NCBI GenBank assembly: GCA_036626215.1
Contig: JAZKSG010000031.1
Location: 1-15,076 of the forward strand
DNA: 15,076 bases
Reading direction: 5' to 3'
Source: JAZKSG01 sp036626215
Lineage (GTDB): Archaea > Thermoplasmatota > E2 > DHVEG-1
Shown: positions 1 to 6,826 of the stretch, one piece after another
Layout of the letters: the number at the start of each line of letters is the position of its first letter
Position numbering within the stretch: the first letter of the stretch is position 1
Translations under genes and position numbers: made by a program
Notes under the pieces: model-generated
Database searches by the model: none
What the model was told of the DNA's origin: nothing
The model's input: only the letters and a program-made list of their open reading frames with translations

Positions 1-651
1 GATGGAAAAATTCGTCTAAAAATTTTGTCTAACCTTGCAGATAGAAGAATTGCTAAAGCCAAAGCTGTTTTTGACAAAGAAAAAATAGGTGGAGAAAAAG
101 TAGTTGATTCCTTTCTTGAGTCTTATACTCTCGCTGCTGTAGATCCATACAGAGCAGCTACTCACAACAAAGGAATCATGAATGGTGTAGATGCAGTGGT
201 GATAGCTACTGGAAACGATTTTCGAGCTGTTGAATCAGGGGCACATGCCTATGCAGCCAAAAATGGTAAATATACCTCTTTAACCAGTTATCATAAAAAC
301 GAGGACGGCGACCTAGTAGGTGAAATTGAGATACCTTTGGCTTTAGGAATTGTAGGTGGAGCAGCTAGTATACATCCTAAAGCTAAACTATGCAGAAAAA
401 TTCTTGGGATAGAAACTGCTAAAGAACTTGCATCTGTAGTGGCAAGTGTTGGATTAGCACAAAACTTTGCTGCAGTACTTGCATTATCAACTGTGGGGAT
501 ACAAAAAGGACATATGAAGCTTCATGCTAAAAACATAGCTGTAATGGCAGGTGCATCTAAAGACGAAATAGATAAAGTAGCTGAAAGACTGGTTAAAGAA
601 GATAAAATAAAAATAGATAGAGCTAAAGAGATTTTAGAGGAAATCAGATAA
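1..651 (+). CDS. hmgA: HMG-CoA reductase, class II, 3' part (5' end outside window)
   Basis: Reduces HMG-CoA to mevalonate with NAD(P)H, the committed step towards archaeal isoprenoid lipids. The reading frame is open from base 1, so this is the C-terminal 216 residues of a protein usually about 420 long; the TTG at 25 is internal (it encodes Leu of KILSNLADRR). The sequence resembles the Pseudomonas mevalonii class II enzyme: DPYRAATHNKGIMNG carries the catalytic Lys, ATGNDFRAVE the catalytic Asp, and GHMKLHAKNIA the catalytic His near the C-terminus. The catalytic Glu would lie upstream of the window. IEIPLALGIVGG replaces the class I GTVGGG signature. Class II HMGR in archaea is known from Archaeoglobus and Thermoplasmatales and attributed to transfer from bacteria. 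The last 8 bases overlap the convergent pyrI. The class assignment is confident; cofactor preference cannot be read from this part. Confidence 0.95.
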   Translation, partial: DGKIRLKILSNLADRRIAKAKAVFDKEKIGGEKVVDSFLESYTLAAVDPYRAATHNKGIMNGVDAVVIATGNDFRAVESGAHAYAAKNGKYTSLTSYHKNEDGDLVGEIEIPLALGIVGGAASIHPKAKLCRKILGIETAKELASVVASVGLAQNFAAVLALSTVGIQKGHMKLHAKNIAVMAGASKDEIDKVAERLVKEDKIKIDRAKEILEEIR

Positions 652-1096
652 TTCGTTCAGCTATATCTTCTGGCTCTCGTTCACAGAAATAACATTTTAT
701 CCTAGGTGGATCCTTATTTATAACTGTAAATCGGCTTTTAACCGGCTCATCTGTATTAGATATACAGGTAGGGTTGGAGCAACGGGCTATACCTACGATT
801 TCATCAGGTAGCTCCACTCTATGTTTTTCCGCTACCTCATAATCTCTTATAATGTTGATAGTGGCTTTTGGGGCGATCAAAGCAATTTTATCTACTTCAT
901 CCCGGGCAAGCTCCCTGTCTTCAACTTTAACAATGTCTTTTTTACCATATTTACTTTTGACGTTCATAGCTACGCTTACAATCGAAGAAGATTTTTTTGG
1001 TATACGAAGTATATGCATCACTTTAACAGCGTTACCTGGAGGGATATGATCAATGACTGTACCGTTTTTAATAGGCTGAATTTTAAGTTCCTTCAT
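644..1096 (-). CDS. pyrI: Aspartate carbamoyltransferase regulatory chain
   Basis: Regulatory subunit of aspartate transcarbamoylase; it binds nucleotide effectors in its N-terminal domain and holds catalytic trimers together through a zinc domain. The 150 residues match the family length (about 150). Residues 3-100 form the allosteric domain (KIQPIKNGTVIDHIPPG is the conserved opening). Four zinc-ligand cysteines are present at 106, 111, 135 and 138 (CSNPTC and CYFC). The ATG overlaps the TGA of pyrB by 4 bases (ATGA), so the two subunits are translationally coupled, and a strong Shine-Dalgarno lies 8 nt upstream inside pyrB. The 3' end overlaps the convergent HMG-CoA reductase gene by 8 bases, so each gene's terminator must lie inside the other's coding region. 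Confidence 0.96.
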   Translation of the reverse strand: MKELKIQPIKNGTVIDHIPPGNAVKVMHILRIPKKSSSIVSVAMNVKSKYGKKDIVKVEDRELARDEVDKIALIAPKATINIIRDYEVAEKHRVELPDEIVGIARCSNPTCISNTDEPVKSRFTVINKDPPRIKCYFCEREPEDIAERII

Positions 1097-2025
1097 ATTT
1101 TTTTACCTCCCGTAACAAGAGATAATAAAGCCATACGCACTGGTACGCCATTAAATGCCTGTTTGAAATATAAGGCATTGGAAGTCTTATCTACCTCTGG
1201 TTCTATCTCTGTAACACGGGGCAGGGGATGCATAATGATTAGGTCATCGCGAGCTGATTCTAAAAGATCCAGGTCAACTTTGTAGATTCCTGCCACTTTG
1301 TTGTATTCTTCTGCATCAGGGAAACGTTCTTTTTGAATCCGGGTAACATACAAAACATCAGCGTCTTTAACCGCTTTTTTAAGATTAGAAGTAGAAGAAG
1401 GAGTAACACCTAACTCCTTACACTCATCTATAACTTCTTTAGGCATTTTCAAACTTTTAGGAGAAACAAAAGTTAGGTCTACACCATAGAGAGACAAAGC
1501 ATAAGCCAAAGAATGAACCGTACGACCATATTTCAAATCCCCCATCAACACTACCTTATTACCCTCTATTTTTTTCTTTTCTGTTAGAATTGTAAACAGA
1601 TCCAGGAGACACTGAGTGGGATGTCGACCGGCTCCATCACCAGCATTTAAAACAGGAGATTCAGAGAACTCTGCGGCTAAACGAGCAGCTCCCTCCCGAG
1701 GATGTCTTATCACTATTGCATCACTATATGAATCGGCCATACGGATTGTATCTGCCAACGTTTCCCCTTTTTTCTGAGAGGTGATACCTGGATCAGAAAA
1801 ACCTATGACTCGTCCACCTAAACGGTTCATAGCTGTTTCAAAACTTAGTCTTGTCCGCGTACTAGGTTCAAAAAATAGTGAAGACAATACTTTCCCAGCC
1901 GTGACTTCTTTGTACTTTTCTCCTTCTGCATAGGGCAACATTTTTTTGGCGTATTGTAAAATCTGATTTAGTTCTTTTTTTGAAAAATCTTTAATTGAGA
2001 TTATATCTTTGTCTTTGTAATCCAT
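1093..2025 (-). CDS. pyrB: Aspartate carbamoyltransferase catalytic chain
   Basis: Condenses carbamoyl phosphate with aspartate to N-carbamoylaspartate, the first pyrimidine-specific step. The length (310 aa) is normal. Visible motifs in order: carbamoyl-phosphate loop STRTR (55-59) within FFEPSTRTRLSFE, the 80s-loop lysines in SQKKGE (83-88), HPTQ (135-138), GRTVHSL with an active-site Arg at 168, Arg229 in VTRIQKER of the aspartate-binding 240s-type loop, and HPLPR (266-270). All expected catalytic positions are kept. It is first in a two-gene operon with pyrI. No Shine-Dalgarno is seen before the ATG, so the mRNA probably has a short or no leader. It diverges from the gene at 2224 across a 198-bp AT-rich region. 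Carbamoyl-phosphate synthetase genes are not in this window. Confidence 0.97.
   Translation of the reverse strand: MDYKDKDIISIKDFSKKELNQILQYAKKMLPYAEGEKYKEVTAGKVLSSLFFEPSTRTRLSFETAMNRLGGRVIGFSDPGITSQKKGETLADTIRMADSYSDAIVIRHPREGAARLAAEFSESPVLNAGDGAGRHPTQCLLDLFTILTEKKKIEGNKVVLMGDLKYGRTVHSLAYALSLYGVDLTFVSPKSLKMPKEVIDECKELGVTPSSTSNLKKAVKDADVLYVTRIQKERFPDAEEYNKVAGIYKVDLDLLESARDDLIIMHPLPRVTEIEPEVDKTSNALYFKQAFNGVPVRMALLSLVTGGKKI
1105..1111 (-). promoter_or_regulatory. Shine-Dalgarno of pyrI inside pyrB
   Basis: GGGAGGT on the minus strand, 8 nt before the pyrI ATG and within the last codons of pyrB. It lets ribosomes reinitiate at the overlapping ATGA and helps fix the pyrI start. Confidence 0.75.
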
Positions 2026-2057
2026 TTTTTATCAAAAAATAAGTCATGTTGATCAAG

Positions 2058-2070
2058 CTTAATAAACTTT
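2058..2070 (-). promoter_or_regulatory. Possible TATA element of pyrBI
   Basis: Minus-strand AAAGTTTATTAAG lies about 38 bases before the pyrB ATG, which would give a leader of roughly 12 nt with no Shine-Dalgarno. The whole intergenic region is AT-rich and other TATA-like words occur (for example near 2105-2112), so this choice is tentative. Confidence 0.3.
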
Positions 2071-2141
2071 TTAATAAAGTCTTTAAAAGTAAATTAATGA
2101 AATAATATTTAAAGTAGGATAACGTATTAATATAATAAAGA

Positions 2142-2160
2142 CACTATACTATTAATAGTG
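2142..2160. promoter_or_regulatory. Nested dyad in the pyrB / zinc-ribbon divergent promoter region
   Basis: ACTATTAATAGT at 2148-2159 is a perfect 12-base palindrome. CACTAT (2142-2147) and ATAGTG (2155-2160) form a second, overlapping inverted repeat. The element sits just upstream of the TATA-like TTTAAAT at 2168 that would serve the plus-strand gene, a position suited to a regulator-binding site. No regulator is known from this window. Confidence 0.35.
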
Positions 2161-2167
2161 GTAAGGG

Positions 2168-2174
2168 TTTAAAT
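2168..2174 (+). promoter_or_regulatory. Possible TATA box of the zinc-ribbon/HhH gene
   Basis: TTTAAAT preceded by a purine-rich GTAAGGG (BRE-like). Transcription would start near 2196, leaving a leader of about 28 nt that contains a weak AGGT 8 nt before the ATG at 2224. Confidence 0.4.
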
Positions 2175-2223
2175 CAAAATATTGGTACATTAAAAAAAAT
2201 CCTTTTCCGGCAGGTAATCTCTT

Positions 2224-3480
2224 ATGGAAAAAAATAAGGACTCAAGAGACGAACTACTTAAAAAAATTCATCAGGTTTTAGATAAACGATCTTTAGAAGA
2301 TCTAAACAACAAGGAGAGAGAATATCTAAAATCTTTAATCAAGAGATTAGAATATATAGATAAGCTGGAAGAAGAAGCACAGCAAGATGCCGATGAAGAG
2401 GGAAAAGAAGAGCTGTCTCTTGAACCCCGAGTTTCAATACATAGATCTAAAAGATATAAAGAAAAAACTAAGTCGAAGTCGGAAAAAAAGGAGAAAGAAG
2501 ATTTAAAAGAAAAACTGGAGAAAGAAGATCTCTTTGAGATAGAGAAAACAGAAACAGATATCCCTGAATTTGCAGAAGTAAAACCCAAAAAAGAAGAAGA
2601 AAGCGAACCCATAGAAGAAAAAAGAGAGATTGAAGAAAGAAAAACAGGTGAAATTGTGGAAAACAAAGAACTGCAGAAAACTGAAGAAAAAGAAGAAGTA
2701 GAGGAGTTAGAAGAAGCTGAGTTAGTATGTTATCATTGTGGTTACGAACTAGATGATAAATACACTTATTGCCCAAAGTGTGGAAAAGAACTGGAATTCG
2801 AAGAAGATGAGGAAAAAGAAGTGGAGGAAGAAAACCTTCCTGAAGAAGTAGAATGGATAGAAGTGGAAGAGGAAGAAGATATAGACGAAAAGATAAAAGC
2901 CGCTGAGGGACAAGGATTCGACGAATACCTGATTAGAGAGGATTTAGAAAAAGAAGAAGGAAAAATGGTTGAGGAGAAAATCAAAAAGGCTAACGAAAAA
3001 GAAAAAAAGATTCAGTCTACTGCAGAAAAAATATTTGAAAACCTTGAAACAGTTGATGAGGAAACCTCGGGATTGTTATATGACAACGGAATCCGGAGTC
3101 TCAATGATTTAGATGAAGCAAGGATAAGAGACTTAACTAAAATTAAGGGTATACGACGTAAGTTTGCTAAAAAAATTAAGGCAGAACTAAGAGAAAAATC
3201 TGATCTCGTTGAAGAGGAAAAGAAAAAACTAGAAGAAACAAAAGAGGAAGAAGATGAGTGGGTTACTGTAGAAAAAGAAAGCGCTGAAGCCGATGTTTTT
3301 ACCTTTGATGGATATACTCTCTATGAAAAAGAGATTACTACTGAAGAAGGAGAAAAACGAACGGTGCATTTTTTTAGTAAAAAAGAACAAGAAGATGCTA
3401 AACCTATCGCCCTCCCAGGAGGATACGAGGTAAAAAGAAACAAGAAAACAGGTGTACCATATCTTAGAAAGGTAAGATAA
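2224..3480 (+). CDS. Glu/Lys-rich protein with zinc ribbon, helix-hairpin-helix and C-terminal archaeal tail domain; function unknown
   Basis: A 418-residue, very acidic soluble protein that I cannot assign to a characterised family. Residues 1-55 look helical. Residues 75-165 are a charged, probably coiled-coil or disordered Lys/Glu stretch. A double-CxxC zinc ribbon spans 169-186 (CYHCGYEL...YCPKCGKEL; Cys 169, 172, 183, 186). More acidic linker follows to about 230. Residues 265-325 resemble a helix-hairpin-helix pair of the kind that follows DNA- or RNA-processing domains (LLYDNGIRSLNDLDEA, then LTKIKGIRRKFAKKIKAEL). The last 60 residues are a compact module with FDGYTLYEKE, HFFSK, LPGGYEV and TGVPYLRK; I recall similar tails on other archaeal proteins, but this is memory and not a search. 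The domain mix suggests nucleic-acid binding. No partner gene: pyrB diverges and rtcB follows after a clear terminator. Confidence 0.85.
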   Translation: MEKNKDSRDELLKKIHQVLDKRSLEDLNNKEREYLKSLIKRLEYIDKLEEEAQQDADEEGKEELSLEPRVSIHRSKRYKEKTKSKSEKKEKEDLKEKLEKEDLFEIEKTETDIPEFAEVKPKKEEESEPIEEKREIEERKTGEIVENKELQKTEEKEEVEELEEAELVCYHCGYELDDKYTYCPKCGKELEFEEDEEKEVEEENLPEEVEWIEVEEEEDIDEKIKAAEGQGFDEYLIREDLEKEEGKMVEEKIKKANEKEKKIQSTAEKIFENLETVDEETSGLLYDNGIRSLNDLDEARIRDLTKIKGIRRKFAKKIKAELREKSDLVEEEKKKLEETKEEEDEWVTVEKESAEADVFTFDGYTLYEKEITTEEGEKRTVHFFSKKEQEDAKPIALPGGYEVKRNKKTGVPYLRKVR

Positions 3481-3506
3481 AAAAAGAATGTTTTTATCTT
3501 TTTTTT
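3475..3506 (+). terminator. Hairpin terminator overlapping the stop codon
   Basis: AGATAAAAA (3475-3483) and TTTTTATCT (3491-3499) pair perfectly over 9 bases with a 7-base loop and are followed by seven further T. The left arm includes the TAA stop codon. Archaeal termination needs only the T-run, but the hairpin makes this a strong call. Confidence 0.65.
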
Positions 3507-3525
3507 ATCATGTTTGTCTCATTCT

Positions 3526-3551
3526 AAAAAAAAGTTTAAACTGTTTTTTTT
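3526..3551. terminator. Second A8/T8 dyad after the zinc-ribbon gene
   Basis: Eight A (3526-3533), the palindrome GTTTAAAC (3534-3541), TG, then eight T (3544-3551). It would act as a backup T-run terminator on the plus strand. It is nearly symmetrical, so it could also insulate the rtcB promoter. Confidence 0.4.
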
Positions 3552-3557
3552 GATTAA

Positions 3558-3567
3558 ATTTTATAAA
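3558..3567 (+). promoter_or_regulatory. Possible TATA box of rtcB
   Basis: ATTTTATAAA lies about 80 bases upstream of the rtcB ATG. Initiation near 3588 would give a leader of about 57 nt that contains an inverted repeat (3591-3614) and the Shine-Dalgarno. Confidence 0.4.
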
Positions 3568-3628
3568 GGATGAATGTGTCAATAATACCAAAATAATAAC
3601 CTGTATCATTATTTGTTTAACCTAAATT

Positions 3629-3637
3629 GGAGGAGGT
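3629..3637 (+). promoter_or_regulatory. Strong Shine-Dalgarno of rtcB
   Basis: GGAGGAGGT ends 7 bases before the ATG at 3645 and fixes the start. It is the strongest ribosome-binding site in the window, in contrast to the leaderless look of several neighbours. Confidence 0.75.
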
Positions 3638-3644
3638 ATAATTT

Positions 3645-5114
3645 ATGACGTGGAAAGGTCCTTTGAATAAGATAGACGATTATAGATATGAGATACCTAA
3701 GAGTTACAACGGTAAAAAACATAATTTAAAAATGCGGACATCTGCAGTTATTTACGCTTCAGAAAAAATGATATCTTCTATAAGGGAGGATGATGCACCT
3801 GAACAAATTGCTAACACTACTACTCTTCCAGGTATAGTGGGTAAAGCGTTGGCTATGCCTGAGATACATTGGGGGTATGGTTTCCCTATTGGCGGTGTAG
3901 CAGCGGTTGACGGTGAAAACGGTGTTATTTCTCCTGGTGGAATTGGTTTTGATATCAACTGCGGAGTCCGACTTGTTCGAACTAATTTAACTGTTGATGA
4001 TGTTGATAAAAAAAAGATTCGTGATCTTGTTGATGAAATGTTTAAAAATGTGCCTTCTGGTGTGGGTTCTAAAGCTAAAATAAGGATGAGTAAAAACGAG
4101 TTGAAAGATGTATTGCTTCGTGGTGCTCGTTGGGCTGTTGAAAACGGTTACGGTTGGGATGAAGACACAGATTTTATTGAGGAGAATGGTTATCTTGAAT
4201 CAGCTGATGTTTCACAGGTTTCCGAAAAAGCTTTGAATAGAGGTAAATCCCAGGTTGGCTCACTGGGAGCGGGAAACCACTTTCTGGAAATTCAGAGAGT
4301 AGGAGAGATTTTTGATGAAAGAACTGCTAAAGTTTTTGGTATAAACGACAGAGATCAGATTGTGGTTTTGATTCATACAGGTAGCCGTGGTTTTGGTCAT
4401 CAGGTATGCAGCGATCATCTAAAGGTTTTGGAAAAAGCAGTTAAAAAGTATGGTGTAAAGCTGCCGGATAAGCAGCTTGCCTGTGCTCCTGTTCATTCAG
4501 AGGAAGGTGAAAATTATTTTAAGGCTATGGCATGTGCCGCTAATTTCGCGTGGGCTAACCGTCAGCTCATTGTTCATTGGGTTCGTGAATCTTTTGAAAG
4601 GGTGCTTGGTGAAAAAGCAGAGGATCTTGATATGGGTATTGTTTATGATGTAGCGCATAACATGGCGAAGTTTGAAGAACATACTGTTGATGGCAGTAGG
4701 AAAAACCTTTGTGTTCATCGTAAAGGCGCTACACGTTCTTTTGGACCAGGTAGCCAAGAGATTCCTTCTGAGTATAAGGAAGTGGGGCAGCCGGTGATTA
4801 TCCCTGGTGATATGGGTACGGAGAGCTATCTTTTACGTGGAACAAAAGAAGCTGAGGAGACTTTTGGAAGTACGTGTCATGGTGCTGGAAGGGTTATGTC
4901 TCGTCGTCAGGCGACACGTAGCTGGCGTGGTGAAAGAATCGTTGAGAATCTTGGTAAACAGGATATTTATGTTCATCCTAACAGTATGAAGGTTGCTGCT
5001 GAAGAAGCACCTGATGCATATAAAAATGTGGCATCTGTGGTTGATATTGTTCATAACGCTGGTTTTTCTAAGAGGGTAGCGAAATTTAAACCTCTTGGAG
5101 TGGTAAAAGGATAA
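3645..5114 (+). CDS. rtcB: RNA-splicing ligase RtcB (tRNA ligase)
   Basis: Joins RNA 2',3'-cyclic phosphate and 5'-OH ends with GTP and Mn2+, sealing tRNA exons after intron removal. At 489 residues it is a full-length, intein-free copy; many archaeal rtcB genes carry inteins. Residues match the Pyrococcus horikoshii enzyme with an offset of about 8: metal ligands Asp103 and Cys106 (GFDINCGVR), His212 (GNHF), His244 (HTGSRG), His338 (DVAHN), the guanylylated His412 in STCHGAGR, and the C-terminal GTP-contacting Lys488 (LGVVKG). All are present, so it should be active. No archease (its usual activator) gene is seen in the window. A T-rich region follows, so rtcB may be transcribed alone. Confidence 0.98.
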   Translation: MTWKGPLNKIDDYRYEIPKSYNGKKHNLKMRTSAVIYASEKMISSIREDDAPEQIANTTTLPGIVGKALAMPEIHWGYGFPIGGVAAVDGENGVISPGGIGFDINCGVRLVRTNLTVDDVDKKKIRDLVDEMFKNVPSGVGSKAKIRMSKNELKDVLLRGARWAVENGYGWDEDTDFIEENGYLESADVSQVSEKALNRGKSQVGSLGAGNHFLEIQRVGEIFDERTAKVFGINDRDQIVVLIHTGSRGFGHQVCSDHLKVLEKAVKKYGVKLPDKQLACAPVHSEEGENYFKAMACAANFAWANRQLIVHWVRESFERVLGEKAEDLDMGIVYDVAHNMAKFEEHTVDGSRKNLCVHRKGATRSFGPGSQEIPSEYKEVGQPVIIPGDMGTESYLLRGTKEAEETFGSTCHGAGRVMSRRQATRSWRGERIVENLGKQDIYVHPNSMKVAAEEAPDAYKNVASVVDIVHNAGFSKRVAKFKPLGVVKG

Positions 5115-5119
5115 AAAAA

Positions 5120-5169
5120 AATTGGTTTAATGTCTTGTTTTTTCAATCTTTTTTCTTTTTTTACCAATT
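5120..5169 (+). terminator. T-tract terminator region after rtcB
   Basis: Three plus-strand T-runs (about 5138-5162) lie between AATTGGT (5120-5126) and ACCAATT (5163-5169), which could pair as a 7-bp stem enclosing them. The T-runs are the main evidence. Confidence 0.5.
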
Positions 5170-5171
5170 AA

Positions 5172-5180
5172 CTTTAAATG
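5172..5180 (+). promoter_or_regulatory. Possible TATA box of the PAC2 gene
   Basis: CTTTAAATG centred about 54 bases before the TTG start would place transcription initiation near 5202 and leave a leader long enough to include the GGTGAT ribosome-binding site. A second candidate, CATTTAAG, lies at about 5191-5198. Confidence 0.35.
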
Positions 5181-5217
5181 CTAGAAAATACATTTAAGGG
5201 AATAATAATTTGTGGAT

Positions 5218-5223
5218 GGTGAT
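5218..5223 (+). promoter_or_regulatory. Shine-Dalgarno deciding a TTG start (PAC2 gene)
   Basis: GGTGAT, complementary to the archaeal 16S 3' end (anti-SD ATCACC), lies 6-7 bases before TTG at 5230. An in-frame TAA at 5227-5229 immediately precedes that TTG, so no upstream start is possible. Confidence 0.6.
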
Positions 5224-5229
5224 GCATAA

Positions 5230-5988
5230 TTGCAAAATGAAGTTGAGATTGTTAATTTTGAGGATGTAGATCTTAGTGGTGCTACTGTTATAGCTGGTTT
5301 TCCATCTATAGGCTTGGTTAGCACTATTGCAGCTAATTATCTTATTGATGCGTTGGATTTAGAACAAGTCGGGTGCTTGAAATCTTCTCAGTTTCCAGCA
5401 TTATCTGTTGTACATACAGGGGAACCTTTGTCTCCTGTTCGTATTTATGCTGGTACCCATGCAGAAGGTGAAAAGATAGGGGTTTTTGTCTCTGAGTTTA
5501 AACCTAAACCTCATTTAATAAATGGTATCTCTGACGCCATTATGAGGTGGGTGGAAACAAAAGGATGTAAAACTTTGATTTCACCTGAAGGAATGGTTGT
5601 AGAAGGAAAAGACAACGATGAAGATACTGCTGATGCCTATGCAATTGGCTCTACTGAAGATGCTCGTAATATGTTAACAGAGAATGATGTCTCGCAGTTT
5701 AAAAATGGTATCATTGCAGGTGTATCAGGTGTGCTTCTCAATCTTGGTAAACAATCAAATTTCGATGTGATTTCTATTTTAGCGGAGGCTCATCCTAATT
5801 ATCCAGATGCAAAAGCAGCTGCTGCAGCTATAAACGTTATAGCTCTTACTTTAGGTATTGAGATTAATGTTACTCCGTTGTATAAAGAATCAGAGCGTAT
5901 CGAGAAGAAACTTCAGAAGTTCCATAAACAGGCGAAACCTATGGTTTCAGGTAGCGGTAAGGCACCGCAGCCAAATATGTACGGCTAA
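5230..5988 (+). CDS. PAC2-family protein, proteasome assembly chaperone/activator homologue, with C-terminal HbYX-like tripeptide
   Basis: 252 residues homologous to eukaryotic PAC2 and archaeal PbaA/PbaB. The PAC2 signatures are visible: AGFPSIGLVSTIAANYLID (22-40), SSQFPALSVVHTGEPLSPVRIYAG (52-75), VFVSEF (85-90), ISPEGMVVEG (117-126) and IIAGVSGVLLNLG, with the charged helix ESERIEKKLQKF before the tail. The protein ends MYG (250-252), which fits hydrophobic-Tyr-any, the HbYX motif by which proteasome activators dock in the alpha-ring pockets. Known archaeal PbaB can activate the 20S proteasome without ATP, so this protein may assemble or open the proteasome in the cytoplasm. TTG is the only sensible start. 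Assembly partner or proteasome genes are not in the window. Family assignment is firm; the role is inferred. Confidence 0.9.
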   Translation: MQNEVEIVNFEDVDLSGATVIAGFPSIGLVSTIAANYLIDALDLEQVGCLKSSQFPALSVVHTGEPLSPVRIYAGTHAEGEKIGVFVSEFKPKPHLINGISDAIMRWVETKGCKTLISPEGMVVEGKDNDEDTADAYAIGSTEDARNMLTENDVSQFKNGIIAGVSGVLLNLGKQSNFDVISILAEAHPNYPDAKAAAAAINVIALTLGIEINVTPLYKESERIEKKLQKFHKQAKPMVSGSGKAPQPNMYG

Positions 5989-5997
5989 AAAACCTAA

Positions 5998-6015
5998 TTT
6001 TTTTCTCTTTTTTTT
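5998..6015 (+). terminator. Double T-tract after the PAC2 gene
   Basis: Seven T (5998-6004), CTC, then eight T (6008-6015) begin 10 bases after the stop codon. This is a typical archaeal oligo-T termination signal; no convincing hairpin is seen. Confidence 0.5.
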
Positions 6016-6022
6016 AAGAAGA

Positions 6023-6033
6023 TTTTTTAAGTA
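6023..6033 (+). promoter_or_regulatory. Possible TATA box of the phosphopantothenate synthetase-aspS unit
   Basis: TTTTTTAAGTA is centred about 34 bases before the ATG at 6063. There is no good Shine-Dalgarno, so a very short leader is likely. Confidence 0.35.
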
Positions 6034-6062
6034 CAGTTTTAGTTTCAGTTTGTAGAATAGTT

Positions 6063-6812
6063 ATGGCTGAGATACCTAAGAGTCATCCTCGTTATTGGTC
6101 TTTGAAAACCCGTGAAAAAATCTCTGAAGGTTTGAAAAAGGGTTGGGTTCATGAGACAGGTTTGATTGCTCATGGGCGTGGGGAGGCTTTTGATTATTTG
6201 ATGGGTGAAACCACTATTCCTCCGGCTGTGGAGGCGGAGAAGGTTGCTGCTGCTTTGCTTTTGAACGCTGATTCAGCTGTTATCTCTGTTAATGGGAATG
6301 TAGTGGCGTTGGCAGCTGAGGAATGCGTTAGTCTTTCAGAGGCGGCGGATGCTAAAGTTGAGGTTAATCTTTTTCATAGGACATCAGAGCGTGTTGAAAA
6401 TCTTGCAGATGCTCTCAGAGATGCAGGTGCAGACAGAGTTTATGGTTTGGAAGGTGATGCTTCTATTCCGGGTCTTGAACATGACCGTGGTTTATGTGAT
6501 AAAGACGGTATTTTTTCGGCTGATGTAGTATTTGTCCCTTTGGAGGATGGAGATCGGTGTCAGGCGTTGAAAAAAATGGGTAAAACGGTTGTAGCTGTTG
6601 ATTTGAATCCCGTTTCTAGGACTGCCAAAACCGCCGATGTCACCATTGTTGATAACGTAGTTAGAGCTTTACCTAATATCCAGGAAAATGTTGAAAAGTT
6701 TAAAGATAAAAAGGATAAACAATTGGAGGAATTGTTTGAAGGTTGGGACAACCATAGGAATCTTCAAAGTGTTCTGGATGTTATTTCAAAAAGACTAAAT
6801 TCGATGTTTTAA
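6063..6812 (+). CDS. 4-phosphopantoate--beta-alanine ligase (archaeal phosphopantothenate synthetase)
   Basis: Joins 4-phosphopantoate and beta-alanine with ATP to 4'-phosphopantothenate (EC 6.3.2.36), the archaeal route to coenzyme A that replaces bacterial PanC and PanK. The 249 residues are close to the usual length of about 250-260. The N-terminal signature is clear: IPKSHPRYWSLKTREKI (4-20) then GLIAHGRGEAFDYLMGE (33-49). Other conserved blocks are VNLFHRTSERV (101-111), LEHDRGLC (138-145) and VDLNPVSRTAKTADV (179-193). It is the first gene of a tight pair with aspS, 14 nt downstream. Pantoate kinase, its pathway partner, is not in the window. No Shine-Dalgarno is evident, as expected for a leader-poor archaeal mRNA. 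Confidence 0.93.
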   Translation: MAEIPKSHPRYWSLKTREKISEGLKKGWVHETGLIAHGRGEAFDYLMGETTIPPAVEAEKVAAALLLNADSAVISVNGNVVALAAEECVSLSEAADAKVEVNLFHRTSERVENLADALRDAGADRVYGLEGDASIPGLEHDRGLCDKDGIFSADVVFVPLEDGDRCQALKKMGKTVVAVDLNPVSRTAKTADVTIVDNVVRALPNIQENVEKFKDKKDKQLEELFEGWDNHRNLQSVLDVISKRLNSMF

Positions 6813-6826
6813 TATAGTTTTTCTCT

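Noticed and set aside
25..27. TTG as the start of the HMG-CoA reductase gene
   Set aside because: The frame is open to base 1 and the residues before it (KI of KILSNLADRR) belong to the conserved enzyme; the gene simply begins outside the window.
821..1285. Plus-strand open frames across pyrI and pyrB
   Set aside because: They lie wholly opposite two genes with clear homology and show no recognisable protein pattern.
2271..2984. Three long minus-strand frames rich in Ser, Phe and Leu
   Set aside because: They are mirror images of the Glu/Lys-rich gene on the plus strand (GAA/GAG codons read backwards as TTC/CTC); they lack family features and ribosome-binding sites.
3645..5114. Possible intein in rtcB
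   Set aside because: All catalytic blocks are contiguous and the length is that of a mature ligase.
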